Shown: positions 11,760 to 22,273 of the stretch, one piece after another
Layout of the letters: every line of letters begins with the position of its first letter
How positions within the stretch are numbered: the first letter of the stretch is position 1
Assembly: GCA_013399015.1 (NCBI GenBank)
Contig: VWZX01005792.1
Coordinates: 496,001-560,000 of the forward strand
From: Galbula dea
Taxonomy: Eukaryota; Chordata; Aves; Piciformes; Galbulidae
Length of the DNA: 64,000 nucleotides
Direction: 5' to 3'
Program-made: the position numbers and the translations under genes
The notes under the pieces: generated by a model
Seen by the model: only the letters and a program-made list of their open reading frames with translations
Database searches by the model: none
What the model was told of the DNA's origin: nothing

Positions 11760-11995
11760 CACTTATATTGGCCAATAACTGACTCTAATTGCAATGAAGG
11801 CAGACAAATAATTTATGTAATAAGGAGTGAAATTGAATTAATTTAGGCAGAAGGTTGTAGTCATTTGCATTAATGAATAATTTCAAGTTGTTTGCTGTCT
11901 ACCTGAGCAATTCTAACATCATGATGGTGATATGGAGGCATGGAAGAATTCCACCTAAGAAAAGGCAGATTTTCTTATTGGTAATTAGATTTCTA
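11760..11995. promoter_or_regulatory. Candidate enhancer: POU-octamer and homeodomain cores
   Basis: Within about 235 bases there is a CCAAT (11772-11776), TAATTGC (11786-11792), AATTAATT (11836-11843), a perfect octamer ATTTGCAT (11863-11870) abutting TAATGA (11871-11876), and TAATTAG (11982-11988). A perfect POU octamer joined to a homeodomain core is typical of developmental enhancers in vertebrates. No conservation or chromatin evidence is available here, and AT-rich DNA makes TAAT cores common, so this is a hypothesis. Confidence 0.3.
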
Positions 11996-12455
11996 TTAGT
12001 ATACAATGAAAATACAGTTTCTTCTTAACTAGTCACTTCCCCTTCCCAAAACTTTTCATTTTAACACATGGTAGTTCCCAAGTTTTTGCTCTTTCGAAGA
12101 GGAGCTTGAATCTAGCAGCAGAAGTTTGAGTTTATGAACAGTGACTTGAAAAGATTTATGTAAAAAGTTATGGGAAAAGATCATCCTTAAGCATCTTCCC
12201 ATGTCATGTTAGATAATTTTGCTATGTGGTTCTAATAATATTTTATCTCTTGCACTACATCATGACTTCAGTTATGGAAAGTCTGGAAACACGAAGTCTT
12301 GGTGGGACCTACAAAATGCTGGAACATTGTTATTACTCTCCTAAAGTATGAGGTGGAAGCCATGAATGCTCTTGATCATGGAGCAGCCACCATAACTTCA
12401 TAAGAAAAATTCTTTCAGCTTTTGTAGAAACTGATCTTAACTCTCTCTTAGAATT
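11996..12455. other. Unique non-coding DNA before the CR1 endonuclease fragment
   Basis: Nothing recognised. The last 60-100 bases could be diverged CR1 upstream sequence belonging to the fragment at 12456, but I cannot align it by eye. Confidence 0.45.
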
Positions 12456-12580
12456 AACCTTGGCTGCAGAGATCATGAGACGGTAGGGTTCAGGATCTTG
12501 TGTGGTAGGAACAGAATACCTAGCAGGATCACAACCTTAGACTTCAGTAGGACCAACTTTGAACTGTAAGACCTTGTTGT
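12456..12580 (+). mobile_element. CR1 LINE fragment: end of the endonuclease domain
   Basis: Read from 12462 the frame gives GC(R)DHETVGFRIL, then RITTLDFSRTNFEL, ending in a TAA stop. This matches the C-terminal part of the APE-type endonuclease of avian CR1 ORF2 and the linker after it, where the usual text resembles SDHETVEF followed by RITTLDFRRANF. The conserved Ser before Asp-His is Arg here and a stop follows within 35 codons, so the copy is dead. It is sense-oriented and isolated: the next sense CR1 coding piece is 3.8 kb away at 16.4 kb. Confidence 0.75.
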
Positions 12581-13073
12581 TGCTGTGTTACATTGATATG
12601 TGGTGTCCATAGTGTTCACATATTTTGGATTCCTTTTGAATCTATTGGATAAACAAGCTTTTGTATAAGTCTATATGTTGTTCATTATTATTTTGCCATT
12701 TTTGCCAAAATACTTTTTTTTTTTTTTCTGATATACCATCTCCCTTGTGTCCTGCTAACCTTGGGTAACAGATAAAATGTGATTGTAACCAGTAGCTCTT
12801 TTTTTTAAGCTATAGCTGACATATGTGCTCAGATTGTAGAAATGTAAAATCGGGAGGCTATAAATTTTGCCCTTGTTTGATAATCAAGTCCTGTCTGATA
12901 GAGTTGTTGTAGTAATTGCACTGTGACATAATAAAGTTTGGACCCATTAAGAACTAGAAATGTGGGAGTGTGTATCCATATATGCATCTGCATGCCCACA
13001 AACACTTTTTTCTTGTAAATCTACATAGTTCTGTATATTATAGTAAAGGATTTTGATTTTCTACAAAAGGTCA
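12581..13073. other. Unique DNA flanking the LTR, with a T run
   Basis: A run of about 14 T at 12714-12727 is the only notable element. It could be the reverse-complement poly(A) tail of a degraded retroposon, but no body is recognisable. Confidence 0.5.
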
Positions 13074-13387
13074 TGTCATGGTCTAACTCCAGCTGGCAAC
13101 TAAGCACCATGCAGTTGCTCACTCGTTCCTCCCCGCTCCTTGTGGCACTGGGAGGAGAGTTGGGGGAAAAAAGTAAAACTGGTGAGTAGGGATAAGAACA
13201 GCTTCATAACTGAAATATAATCATGATAATTAATAGTAATTGTATATGAAAAGGAAGATAATCAAAAGAGAAAGAGAGAAAACACAAGAAAGACAGGCGA
13301 TGCACAGTTCAGGCGCTCACCACCTGCTGCCTGATGCTCAGCCAGTCCTCAAGCAGTCATCAGCTCCTCTCTTCCAACTCCCCCCAG

Positions 13388-13396
13388 TTTATATAC
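13388..13396 (+). promoter_or_regulatory. TATA box of the solo LTR
   Basis: TTTATATAC lies about 315 bases into the LTR and 195 bases before its AATAAA, a normal U3/R arrangement. It could act as a cryptic promoter; activity is not shown by the sequence. Confidence 0.6.
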
Positions 13397-13585
13397 TGAG
13401 CATGACATTCTATGGTATGGGATATCCCTTTGACTAGTTTGGGTCAGCTGTCCTGGCCATGCTCCCTCCCAGTTTGTGTCGCACCTCCTCTCTTACAGAA
13501 CATAGGAAACTGAAAATCCTTAACTCAGCTTAAGCACTCGGAAACAACCACCAAAACATCAGTGTGTTATTTAGATTATTCTCAC

Positions 13586-13591
13586 AATAAA
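13586..13591 (+). terminator. LTR polyadenylation signal AATAAA
   Basis: A canonical AATAAA sits within the 3' part of the LTR, downstream of its TATA box, as expected at the R/U5 boundary. Confidence 0.6.
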
Positions 13592-13658
13592 TCCAAAGCA
13601 CAGCACTGTAACAGCTACTAGGAAGAAAATTAAGTCTCTCCCAGCCAAACCCAGAAAA

Positions 13659-14135
13659 CTGTATGTAGATTTTGTTTATAAACAGGTTTGCCATGTCAAC
13701 AACAAAAATCCACTAAAAATAGTGGAAAAGTGAATAGCTTCCAACTCATCCTTTAAATACAGAGTATTAGCCTCTTTCACAAGGTTGGGGGAGTGTGTGT
13801 TTTATTTTCTTTCAGAAACTTCAATAATGTTATGTATTCTGATGAAGTTTTCTTACAGTTTTGCTGTTGGTTACAAATCTGAAATGCATAGTGTAATCTC
13901 AGGTTGCAAAACCACACAGATGGGAACTTAGATCAGTGTTTGCATAGCCCCTCTGAACCTACGAGTTCTGTATAGCTCTGATCTAGATGAAAAGTTTGAA
14001 AGGGAACACCAGGCCTGCAAGAAGTAATAGTAAACAGCAGATCTTGGAAAAAAAAATTGTGAGGAATGAAAAGGCTGCTTCAAGCAGTCAGTTATTGAAT
14101 TGATTACTGGATAGTGCTAGCAGAAATTTCAAAAA
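13659..14135. other. Unique spacer between LTR and antisense CR1
   Basis: About 480 bases of AT-rich DNA with no recognised element; it separates the two insertions, so they are independent events. Confidence 0.5.
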
Positions 14136-15343
14136 ATAGAATCATAAAATCATAGAATCATTAAGGTTGGAAAAGCTCTCTAAGAGCATCAAGTCCAACC
14201 ATCAAGCTAACACTGCCAAGTCCACCACTAAACCATGTCCCTAAGTGCCACATCTACACATTTTTTGAACATTTCCAGGGATGGAGATTCCACTTCCCTG
14301 GGCAGCCTGTTCCAATGCTTAGCCACTCTTCCAGTGAAGAAATTTTTGCTAATAGCCAAACTAAACCTCCTCTAGAGCAAATTGAGCCCATTTCCTGTCA
14401 TCTTGATACTTGTTACCTGGGAGAAGAGACCAAACCTCTCCTTGCTACAATCTCCTTTCAGACGGCTGTAGAGATAAGGTCTCCCCTGAGCCTCCTCTTC
14501 TCCAGAACAAGCCCAATTCTCTCAGCTGCTCCTCAGAAGACTTGTGCTCTAGACCTTTCACCAGCTTTGTTGCTCTTTTTCAGATGTGCTCCAACAACTC
14601 AATGTCTTTCTTGTAATGAGAGCCCCAAAACTGAACACAGTATTTGAGGTGTGGCCTCATCAGTGCCAAGTACACAGGGACAATCACTTCCCTAGTTCTG
14701 CTGGCCACACTATTTCTGATACAAGCCAGGATGCTGTTGGCCTTCTTGGCCACCTGGGCACACTGCTGCCTCATGTTCAACCAGCTGTCGACTAACAGCC
14801 CCAGGTCATTTTCTGCTGGGCAGCTTTCCAGCCACTCTGCCCAAAGCCTGTATCTTTACACAGGGCTGTTGTGACCAAAGTGCAGGATCTGGCACTTAGC
14901 CATGTTGAACCTCATCCCATTGACCTTGGTCTGTTGATCCAGCCTGTCCAGATACCTCTGTAGGGCCGTCCAACTCTCAAGCAAATCAACACTCCTGCCC
15001 AAGTTGGTGTCATCAGCAAATTTACTGAGGGTGCACACAATCTCCTCATCCAGATAATTGATAAATATATTAAACAGAACTGGCCCCAAAATTGAGGCCA
15101 CTTGTGAGCAGTCACCAGCTGGATTTAATTCCATTCACCACAACAATCTGGACTAGACCATCCTGCCACTTTCTTACCCAGTGAAGAGTACACATGTTCA
15201 AGCCACGAGCACCCAGTTTCTCCAGGAGAAAGCTGTGGGAGACAGTGTCAAAGGCTTCACTAAAGGCCAAGAAGCCAACATTCACAGGCTTTCCTTCATT
15301 CACCAAGCAGGTCAGCTGGTCATAGAAGAAGATAAGGTTGGTT
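14136..15343 (-). mobile_element. CR1 LINE, 1.2-kb 5'-truncated antisense copy
   Basis: The longest mobile element in the window. Its 3' end is at the low-coordinate side, where CATAGAATCATTAAGG is the reverse complement of the CR1 terminal octamers. The 3' UTR follows, with the usual antisense wording (GGTTGGAAAAGCTCTCTAAG, CTGGGCAGCCTGTTCCAATG), and then the C-terminal half of ORF2 up to about 15343. The 5' part (ORF1, endonuclease, first reverse-transcriptase motifs) is missing. Compared with related CR1s a short segment near 15100-15120 is deleted, removing the SGVPQG motif. Divergence is moderate and there are several frame breaks. Confidence 0.95.
14580..15306 (-). pseudogene. Broken CR1 ORF2: reverse transcriptase C-terminal half
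   Basis: Three antisense frame pieces follow one another. At 15306-15112, VGFLAFSEAFDTVSH followed by LLEKLGARGL is reverse-transcriptase motif A, with the first catalytic Asp (normally DFSKAFD) replaced by Ala. At 15134-14856, ILGPVLFNIFI then SKFADDTNLG is motif C with the FADD catalytic pair kept. At 14780-14580, CAQVAKKANSILACIRNSVA then REVIVPVYLALMRPHLKYCV is the C-terminal thumb-like region of CR1 proteins. Frame changes between the pieces, loss of the SGVPQG segment and the mutated motif A make it non-functional. It encoded part of the enzyme that copied CR1 RNA into genomic DNA. Confidence 0.92.
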
Positions 15344-15541
15344 AATTTTATCAGTTCTTCAGATGTGAAAAGCTTTTTGTTTTGTTGTTTATTTCTTACT
15401 GCTAAATTTTTCTGTAGTTTGCACCATATGCCACTTTGGTATTATGCATTATAGTCAGGTTTGAATTTTGGCTTCTCTTTGGAGCATTTACAAGGAGAGA
15501 GACTTTACACCCTAAAATGCTTTCAGTAGAACACAGCTGGT

Positions 15542-15552
15542 GGGGGGGGGGG
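15542..15552 (+). repeat. Run of 11 G
   Basis: An uninterrupted G11 in otherwise AT-rich DNA, 200 bases beyond the antisense CR1. It is likely a length-variable homopolymer and prone to sequencing error. Confidence 0.9.
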
Positions 15553-15714
15553 AAGAGATGAACTATCTCAGTCTGTACTTTATGTGTCCTTGAAACTTAC
15601 TCTCTTTAAAAACAGCTTATGTAATTTTACATAATTCTTTTGGCAGGAATGTTTATTGCCCAGGTGGATGAAATTATTAATGTAACTCTCAAGCTGCATT
15701 TTCAAAGATCAGTA

Positions 15715-15737
15715 ATATATATATATATATATATATA
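15715..15737. repeat. (AT)n microsatellite
   Basis: Eleven or so AT units; a self-complementary, slippage-prone simple repeat. Confidence 0.92.
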
Positions 15738-16364
15738 AAAATCTCTTTGAGGGTCCCTGATATGTTCTATTTTTATTGGAGACCCTCATTCCACTTTAGT
15801 CAAAGGATGACACAAGATGTTTACTTAAAAAAAGAGTTTTTGACATTATCCTGAGAATGTTTTGATAGAATGGCATACATTTGGTTACAATTTGTAAGCC
15901 AAACAATTTGCCATTGTTATCTCACTGTGTTTATATGAAGCCTGTGAGGAGATTTCAGAAAATATCCATCTCCATGTTTCAGTTAATTGATTGCATGTTC
16001 AGTAGGATTATTCTGTTTTATTAGATTACATATCCATTTAGTTCTGTCAGAGAGATTTTACACTAAAGCATTGGTAGAAAGCAAAGGGAAATATTGGCAC
16101 AGCTAAGTATAACAAGATAATGTGTTGTATCAAGGCTAATATTCCTGTGCATGGGAAAAAATACCAATGTCTTCATGCTACTTCTGGGTACAAGATGTTA
16201 TACCCGAGGGCTGAAGGTAATAGCTGCTGGTGCAAAAGTATTCACCATCAAGTGCAGATGAACGCCTTCAGAGACAGCTGAAAGCTAAGTTTTTCATATT
16301 TTAGCTTAATATTTTAACTTGTACTCTGTCTAGCATAATAAATGATGGGTGATTTAATTTTATT
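15738..16364. other. Unique non-coding DNA
   Basis: No element recognised between the microsatellite and the sense CR1 fragment. Confidence 0.5.
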
Positions 16365-16662
16365 TAAAACAATGGGATGGAGTTTAGTTGGAGGCCTGTG
16401 TCTAGTGGAGTCCCTCAGGGGGTCGGTACTGGGACCAGTGCTTTTCAATATATTCATTGACAATCTGGATGAGAGAACAGAGTGTGCTGTCAGCAAGTTT
16501 GCTGATGACACTAAACTGGGTGGAGTGGCTGACACACCAGAGGGTTGTGCTGCCATTCAGTGTGACTTAGGCAGGCTGGAGAGTTGGGCAGGGAGAAATT
16601 GAATGAAATTCAAGAAGGGCAAGTGTTGAGATTTGCACCTGGGAAAGACCAACCCCATAGAT
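16365..16662 (+). mobile_element. CR1 LINE internal fragment (reverse-transcriptase part)
   Basis: A sense-oriented CR1 piece truncated at both ends, with no 3' UTR or terminal octamers. It starts around AGTTGGAGGCCTGTG and ends near ACCTGGGAAAGACCAACCCC. Its sequence is clearly a different CR1 lineage from the antisense copy at 14.1-15.3 kb. Loss of the 3' end means it has been cut by deletion or is the remnant of an older insertion. Confidence 0.9.
16384..16602 (+). pseudogene. CR1 ORF2 reverse-transcriptase fragment with FADD motif
   Basis: The frame reads GSVLGPVLFNIFIDNLDE followed by SKFADDTKLGG, then CDLGRLESWAGRN and a stop. This covers reverse-transcriptase motifs B (end) to C; the catalytic FADD is intact. 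An extra base in the G run just before GSVLGP (near 16420) breaks the SGVPQG motif, since the upstream GVPQG wording is in another frame. It stops at 16602 where CR1 proteins normally continue (MKFNKGKC-like); the DNA after the stop still resembles CR1 for about 60 bases. Dead fragment. Confidence 0.88.
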
Positions 16663-19600
16663 CATTCTGTTGCCTAGGTAGTGTTCACTGTCATGAAGAG
16701 CTCCCATACCCACAGTTAAAAATTTGACTTGGAAAATACATACCTAGTTTTCAAATTTGTTTCCTTAATTTACTGCAGTAGTTCTCCAGCCTTTAGAGGT
16801 ATAAGACAAATTATATTAAAGCCACAGGGGGAAAAAAGGAGATTTAGACTTTTTATATTGGAGTATTGTATCTTATAGAGAAGAATAATCAGTTGAATGT
16901 TTAACACACCACTATCTTCTCTTAAAATGCTTCACATCAGAAAAAAACCAGAGAAATGCATCAAAATACATCCTTGTTTCAGTTCTTAGTAGATTATTCT
17001 TTATTTGTTTATTTGGTGAAGTTTTCACTATGCTGCATGGCTTTGAGCCAGACAGATGATATTGACATTGCTGAGTATGTGGGATTTATTTTGATATTAT
17101 TTCAATTTCTCTTCCCTATTTTTTTAAGCTGCATGGTAATTTGGAAATAAACATTAAGAAAACAGATCAATTTATATCCTTTCTGTTTATAGGCCTGTAC
17201 TTAGTTTACATTATGATGTTGGTACATGAAGAATTTAGGGTTTTGTCAAGGGCTCCTAAAGCTGTTAAATCTTACAGATAAATCTTTCAGATACCCTTAC
17301 TAAAATCAACATGTCTACAGGATTTTGCTAGATCTCATTTTCAAAAGCACTTATGTTATTTAGGGGTCTAACTCACAGTTCTGAAAGCATGGATGCTTAG
17401 TATATTAGATCTCACTGACCTTCAAAGGGACAGCTAAGCATTTATGGTCAGATACTGAAAAAGGTGCCTAGCAGGATTTTTTTGGTAGCATTTCACTACC
17501 TCAATCCCTTTGAAATCACTTTAAACATTTCCCTTCAATTTAAAAAAAAAAAAGGGATGGATTTCTAAATCATATGTGTACTTATGAAAATATTATGTGT
17601 GATTCATTTAAACCTTATCCTGGGAAAAAGGTATATTTTGGATGTAGTGAAATGTATAGTAGAAAATGTGTTCTATGAATTTTGGGGCAAATCTTGGGTT
17701 TTGCCACTAATGTGTCATTTCAGTCATTACTTGCTGAACTGTATCATTAGACATAGGGGTCACCTATGCCATGCTTAAATTACACATCAGATGACCCAAA
17801 ATTTTAAGGCAAGCTAGTGTAATTCAGCATCACTTTAAGCAATTTATGCCACTGAACATCAACTCCCTCAAAGTTCTGCATCTTCCTGAGTGGAATTACT
17901 TCACCTTCTCAAGTCTTTTCTTACATCTTCTCATATCAGTCAGGACTCCCTGCCTTCCCATCCCTGGCTTATCTGACTAGATGGTGATACAATTACTCTC
18001 TCCATCTACACTCTCTTATTAGTCTTAAAAACATAAATATTTCACCTGAAATGCAAACATACCTGAGAAAATCTCCAGGGGAAAAAGAAAAAAAGAGAGA
18101 ACTTTGCTGAAGGGTGAGCAAAATGTACCTGTTTATTGCATAATTAGAACAGCATAACATCCTTTCATGTAATAATATATCACACAACATAATATCTTTT
18201 GTATGCTTTAATGTCAGTTTTATTTGCTGCACCATTAATTGGTTTGCAAACAGAATAGTTTACTTTGGCTTTGGTTTTGGTAGTTTTTTTTTAATTCTTC
18301 CACCCATTTTCCAGCTGATATTCCCTTTCCTTTCCATTCTTATAGCCAGAAAACTGTGCTACTGCATGCTGACAGATGTGTAGTAAGATGATTAAAAATC
18401 ATGTCCAGAGATATTGATTACACATCCAGCGATTTCTTGCAGGGCCACTGTATTTGTGCCAAACTCTGTTACTAGACTCTTCACTAGCATAGCTTTAGTG
18501 CAAAGGCTTTTCACTCACTCTCTTTAAAATACATGGGAAAACACTTGCCATAACTCCTGCATGTGATGCTAGTCACAGACTTTGCAGCTGTCCCTGTCGT
18601 TCTTATAAAGGTGAAAAAGAAAAGACTTCATGGTCTATACTACCCAAGTCTGAATTTTGTGTCTTATATTTGTAGATCTTGGCAAATTATGATCAATTAT
18701 TATGATAAAAAACCAAGCAGCTGCAAATTGTTTACATCTTGAATGAAATACATCTGTTAGAACTGTTTGAATATTGAAAGCTCTTTGGTTCCATCCTATC
18801 CTTTCAGGTACCTGAGAGTTGAAAAATTGTCATTGGCAAAATTTTAAAACACTAATGTGAGATGTAGAAATAAAAGATAAAACCTGAACAAAAGTATAAA
18901 ATTAATCATTCTGAAGAAAAGAATTTAATGAAAGATTAATTTGAAGTTAATGTTATAAAACTTTGTGGAAACTTACAGAATGTAGAATCACAGTTGCCTA
19001 AAATATTATATAATTATCCTTTTCCCTACTTTTAGAAAAATAAGTTCTTCCATAATGCACCAGCTCAGATGTGTATATTTGAAAAAGTGCACATTAAAAA
19101 TCTGCATGATATTGGCTTCAAATATTTGTTGGACTTTTTGTCTACAAAACCATGGTTTACAATCTACCACTAATTTAATAACTAGCTGAAGTACATCAAG
19201 AGAAATGGCACTCTCTCTGTTTAGGCAAAAGTAATCAACTCTAAATCTTGGCACTGCTGGTAAATAGGTATTTACATTGCATTTACCCTATGAAAACATC
19301 AAAATGTGGTTTTGTTCAAACTGGAGTTATAAAGTATGTGCTTTAGATGAGACATACTACCTGCCTAAAAATTAATGTCTTGCATGAAAGAGAAAACTGT
19401 TATTTCAAACTTTTTCTTGCCAAGCACCAGCAGTGGTGACAATAGCCTCAGCCTGTGGCTCTGTGCAGGCTGACATGTTACAGTGCAGATACTTGTTCAC
19501 CACTTGTTGTATGTGGATTGCAATTTGGGAATGCCTATTTTGGAGATCTTAATCCATTTAAATACAATTGTACTAATAAATAAAACATCTGATTTAGAGA

Positions 19601-22227
19601 TTACATTTTCACTTTACCTCTCTTTAGAAGTTTTCATATTTTCTGTATTTGGTTTCTTCTGTTCTTCCTACCAGTTAAATCCTACTTATACTGTCCCTCA
19701 GTTTTCACTGAAATACTTGTCAATCAGGAATTATGTTGGATTTTAGGGTCTCCCCATTTCATGTTTATAAGATAATTCAAAGACCTGCATGGTCAAAGGT
19801 ACCCCTCCACTTTGCAAGAGAATCTTTGTCAACAGCCATATAGTTCACTCTCTTCAATAAGCTGAACAATAAACTCCATTTCTTTTTCTGCTGCCCAGTG
19901 TTGCAGACTATCACAGACTTATCAGTCCCTGAGCAGCATTGCATTCCATTTCAGAACAGCTCCTACCATAAGCATGCAAGACTTCATCAGAAGGCTGAGA
20001 GGATAATAACTAGGAGACATTCTTTTAATAAGGACCATTTTTAAATGTTAAGAATGCCTTGTTTTAATTGGAGGAGAGGAAAGGAACTCCTACCAAGAGT
20101 CAGAAAGATCCCCCAGAGCTCTCTGAAGTCTTCAGACTCTCTTGTATAGAAATGCCTGAGAATCAGAAATGAACAAAGGCTATAAAAAATTTCCAGCCAT
20201 CTTACTCTAAAGTTCCTCTGTTGAGATTACTCTCTTTTGCAGTTAAAAATTTGGCTTTAGTTTAAAGCAAGATACCTGACCACCATATTGACTGAAAACA
20301 AGTCTATAAGACTTATTTTATAAACCCAACTTTTGCTGGATTCATGTAAGCAGGGATGAAGAACAATTACCATTCAAACCAAGCTTTTCAATCTACCATA
20401 CAATATTCACCTGTTCCATTAGACAGCAGGAATATATGCCACAAATACAGACTACTGCCGTGACAGCAGCAGGTGTATGGCAGCAACAACTAATCAAATC
20501 AGATGAACTGGAGGTGTGAATCACATTACATTTCTGTGCAATGAAAATGAGCAGAAAGGAGAGAGCTAAATGGTTTTGAATTTTTGTTTTATTTTTAAGA
20601 ACTTAATTTAAACTATAGGCAGTGCAACTTGTAAATGCAAGAAAAAAATAATAAGGAATTGAAAGGAAAATGACATTTCATCCTTTCTGCAAAGGATAGG
20701 CAGGGTGATATAGGTATAGGAGACACCCATTGTAATCTCTCTGAAAAAGCAAAGCATGGATTTTTATTTTCCTAAAGAAGCAAATGCAAAAAAACTCTTG
20801 TCTGTACAATATGACTCATGATGCTTCTTTACTAGGCTTAAAGAGAATCGAACTTGAGTAATAGCACCATTAGAGCTCTTTACCAGGAGCTAGTTCCTGT
20901 GGTTTCACTGGGTCCAGCTGCTGATGACTCACAGAGGAAGTGGCAGAGATTAGGTGCACAGGAAAAAAAAAAAAATCAGAACAGCTCAGAAATAAAGCAA
21001 ATCAACCAAGCATTACCTTTTGTGCACAACAGAACAATGGCTTAACAGCTAAGGTTCAAAATGATCCATCTTATTCCCCTCATTTGTTCTGTTCCTGTTG
21101 GAAAGACCACCAGGAAACATGTGAATCACTGTGGAATACACACTGTAATCCACAGAACATCTCAATTAATATTCCCTCCTGACTACAGCTAGAACAATAC
21201 AGAGCATCAAGCAGTTTAATCTCCGGCAATAATGCCTTTTGTAAGATCAAGAGGTCTTTCCCTTGAATTAAGGTTTAAGAAAGGATTTTGAAAACCAGTT
21301 AGGTGTTCTGCATAATGTATAGTGGTGGCTACATGTTCCATAAGTAGTAGCTAGGTAAAATGCTTAGGCATAGCCTGGTTGTCATTAGAAATGTTGTTAT
21401 TAGTACTTTCTCCTTTGCAAATTGACATTGGGTTCCCCATAGAAGAAAGTTAATCCTTCAACAGGCTTTGTTATAAGCAAATACATCCAAGCTTGTACAA
21501 AATTTAGAACATTGCCTCTAATGTTCAGTTTTCTGCTACAAAACCAGTCCATCCCCAGCAACATAAAGCTAAAATACCTACCTAAAAATGGAAGATTCAG
21601 GGGAAAGCATTCTGGACCTTGTTTAAATTACTAATGTACAGTAACACTGCTGCTGCTGGCTCACTTCACTACAGTCTCAGACACATAGATCAGGGGATCT
21701 TTTCTTCAGGGAAATTTAGGCTTTAAACTCCTTGGGAAGGAGTCTATCTGAGTTGCTATAGATTAATAAAGTAGCTTATTACAAAAAATGACAGACTATT
21801 TTGACTAGATTATACCATTTCTTGAAAAAATATTTGAGCAGGATGATGTACTAAGAGCATCCTGGAAAAAAATTATTGTAAATTTTGCTAGGTCAGCAAT
21901 TTATCCTTGCTTTTAAAAATAACAGACAATTAAACTTACCTTCCCTGTAAGAATTTTGGAGGTAATATCAGGCAGGTAGTGATTATACATAAAGATGCAT
22001 TTTATAAACATTTGCTTTAGTGATTAATGTAAAATGATTCACAACCATCTCTTTAGAATATTAACTAAGGCACTTTACTTCATGTGTTTACTATCAGCCA
22101 ACATTTCAAACCCCACAAGGTGACTCTGTTACACTGCTACCTGGTCTGTGCAACACAGACTGACTTTTGAAAAGGCCCATGTTACCCTGAGCTGCAATAG
22201 TAATTCAGCTTAAGCAATAATCACTTT
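16663..22227. other. Unique AT-rich non-coding DNA
   Basis: About 5.5 kb without a recognised repeat or coding exon. Open frames are short (none above 90 codons) and on both strands. An A run of about 13 lies near 17540. The segment around 20440-20530 (CTGCCGTGACAGCAG, then AACTAATCAAATCAGATGAA) retains a CpG and homeodomain-like sites but is otherwise unremarkable. Confidence 0.55.
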
Positions 22228-22273
22228 AAATATATATATAGAGAGATACATGTATCTATCTATATATATATTT
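22228..22273. repeat. 46-bp near-perfect palindrome, AT-rich (cruciform-capable)
   Basis: Two 23-base arms (22228-22250 and 22251-22273) are reverse complements with a single mismatch, meeting at ACATGT with no spacer. The arms contain (TA)5 plus a GATA-like core (AGAGAGATACA against TGTATCTATCT). The match in the non-AT part rules out a plain TA microsatellite. Such sequences can extrude cruciforms and are deletion-prone. Confidence 0.85.

Larger units (their letters stand above)
13074..13658 (+). mobile_element. Solo LTR of an avian endogenous retrovirus
   Basis: About 585 bases begin TGTCATGGTCTAACTCCAGC, followed by the GGCAACTAAGCACC segment. The copy contains a TATA region (TTTATATAC, 13388-13396) and a poly(A) signal (AATAAA, 13586-13591), and ends in GAAAATTAAGTCTCTCCCAG and a short tail. 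This is the wording of an LTR family widespread in birds, where the 3' end normally finishes in CA; here the end has decayed. No primer-binding site, gag, pol or env lies on either side, so it is a solo LTR left by LTR-LTR recombination. I could not see a clear target-site duplication. The small open frame at 13240-13437 lies within the LTR and is not a gene. Orientation would favour rightward transcription if it were active. Confidence 0.85.

Noticed and set aside
13240..13437. 65-codon frame
   Set aside because: It lies wholly within the solo LTR, which encodes no protein.
14315..14874. Plus-strand frames of 66-110 codons
   Set aside because: They are the antisense shadow of the CR1 3' UTR and reverse-transcriptase coding strand.
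16314..16556. 80-codon antisense frame
   Set aside because: Shadow of the sense CR1 reverse-transcriptase fragment.
21938..21960. Minus-strand donor-like GGGAAG|GTAAGTTT with CTTACAG just upstream
   Set aside because: The implied exon would be about five bases long; chance overlap of splice-like sites.
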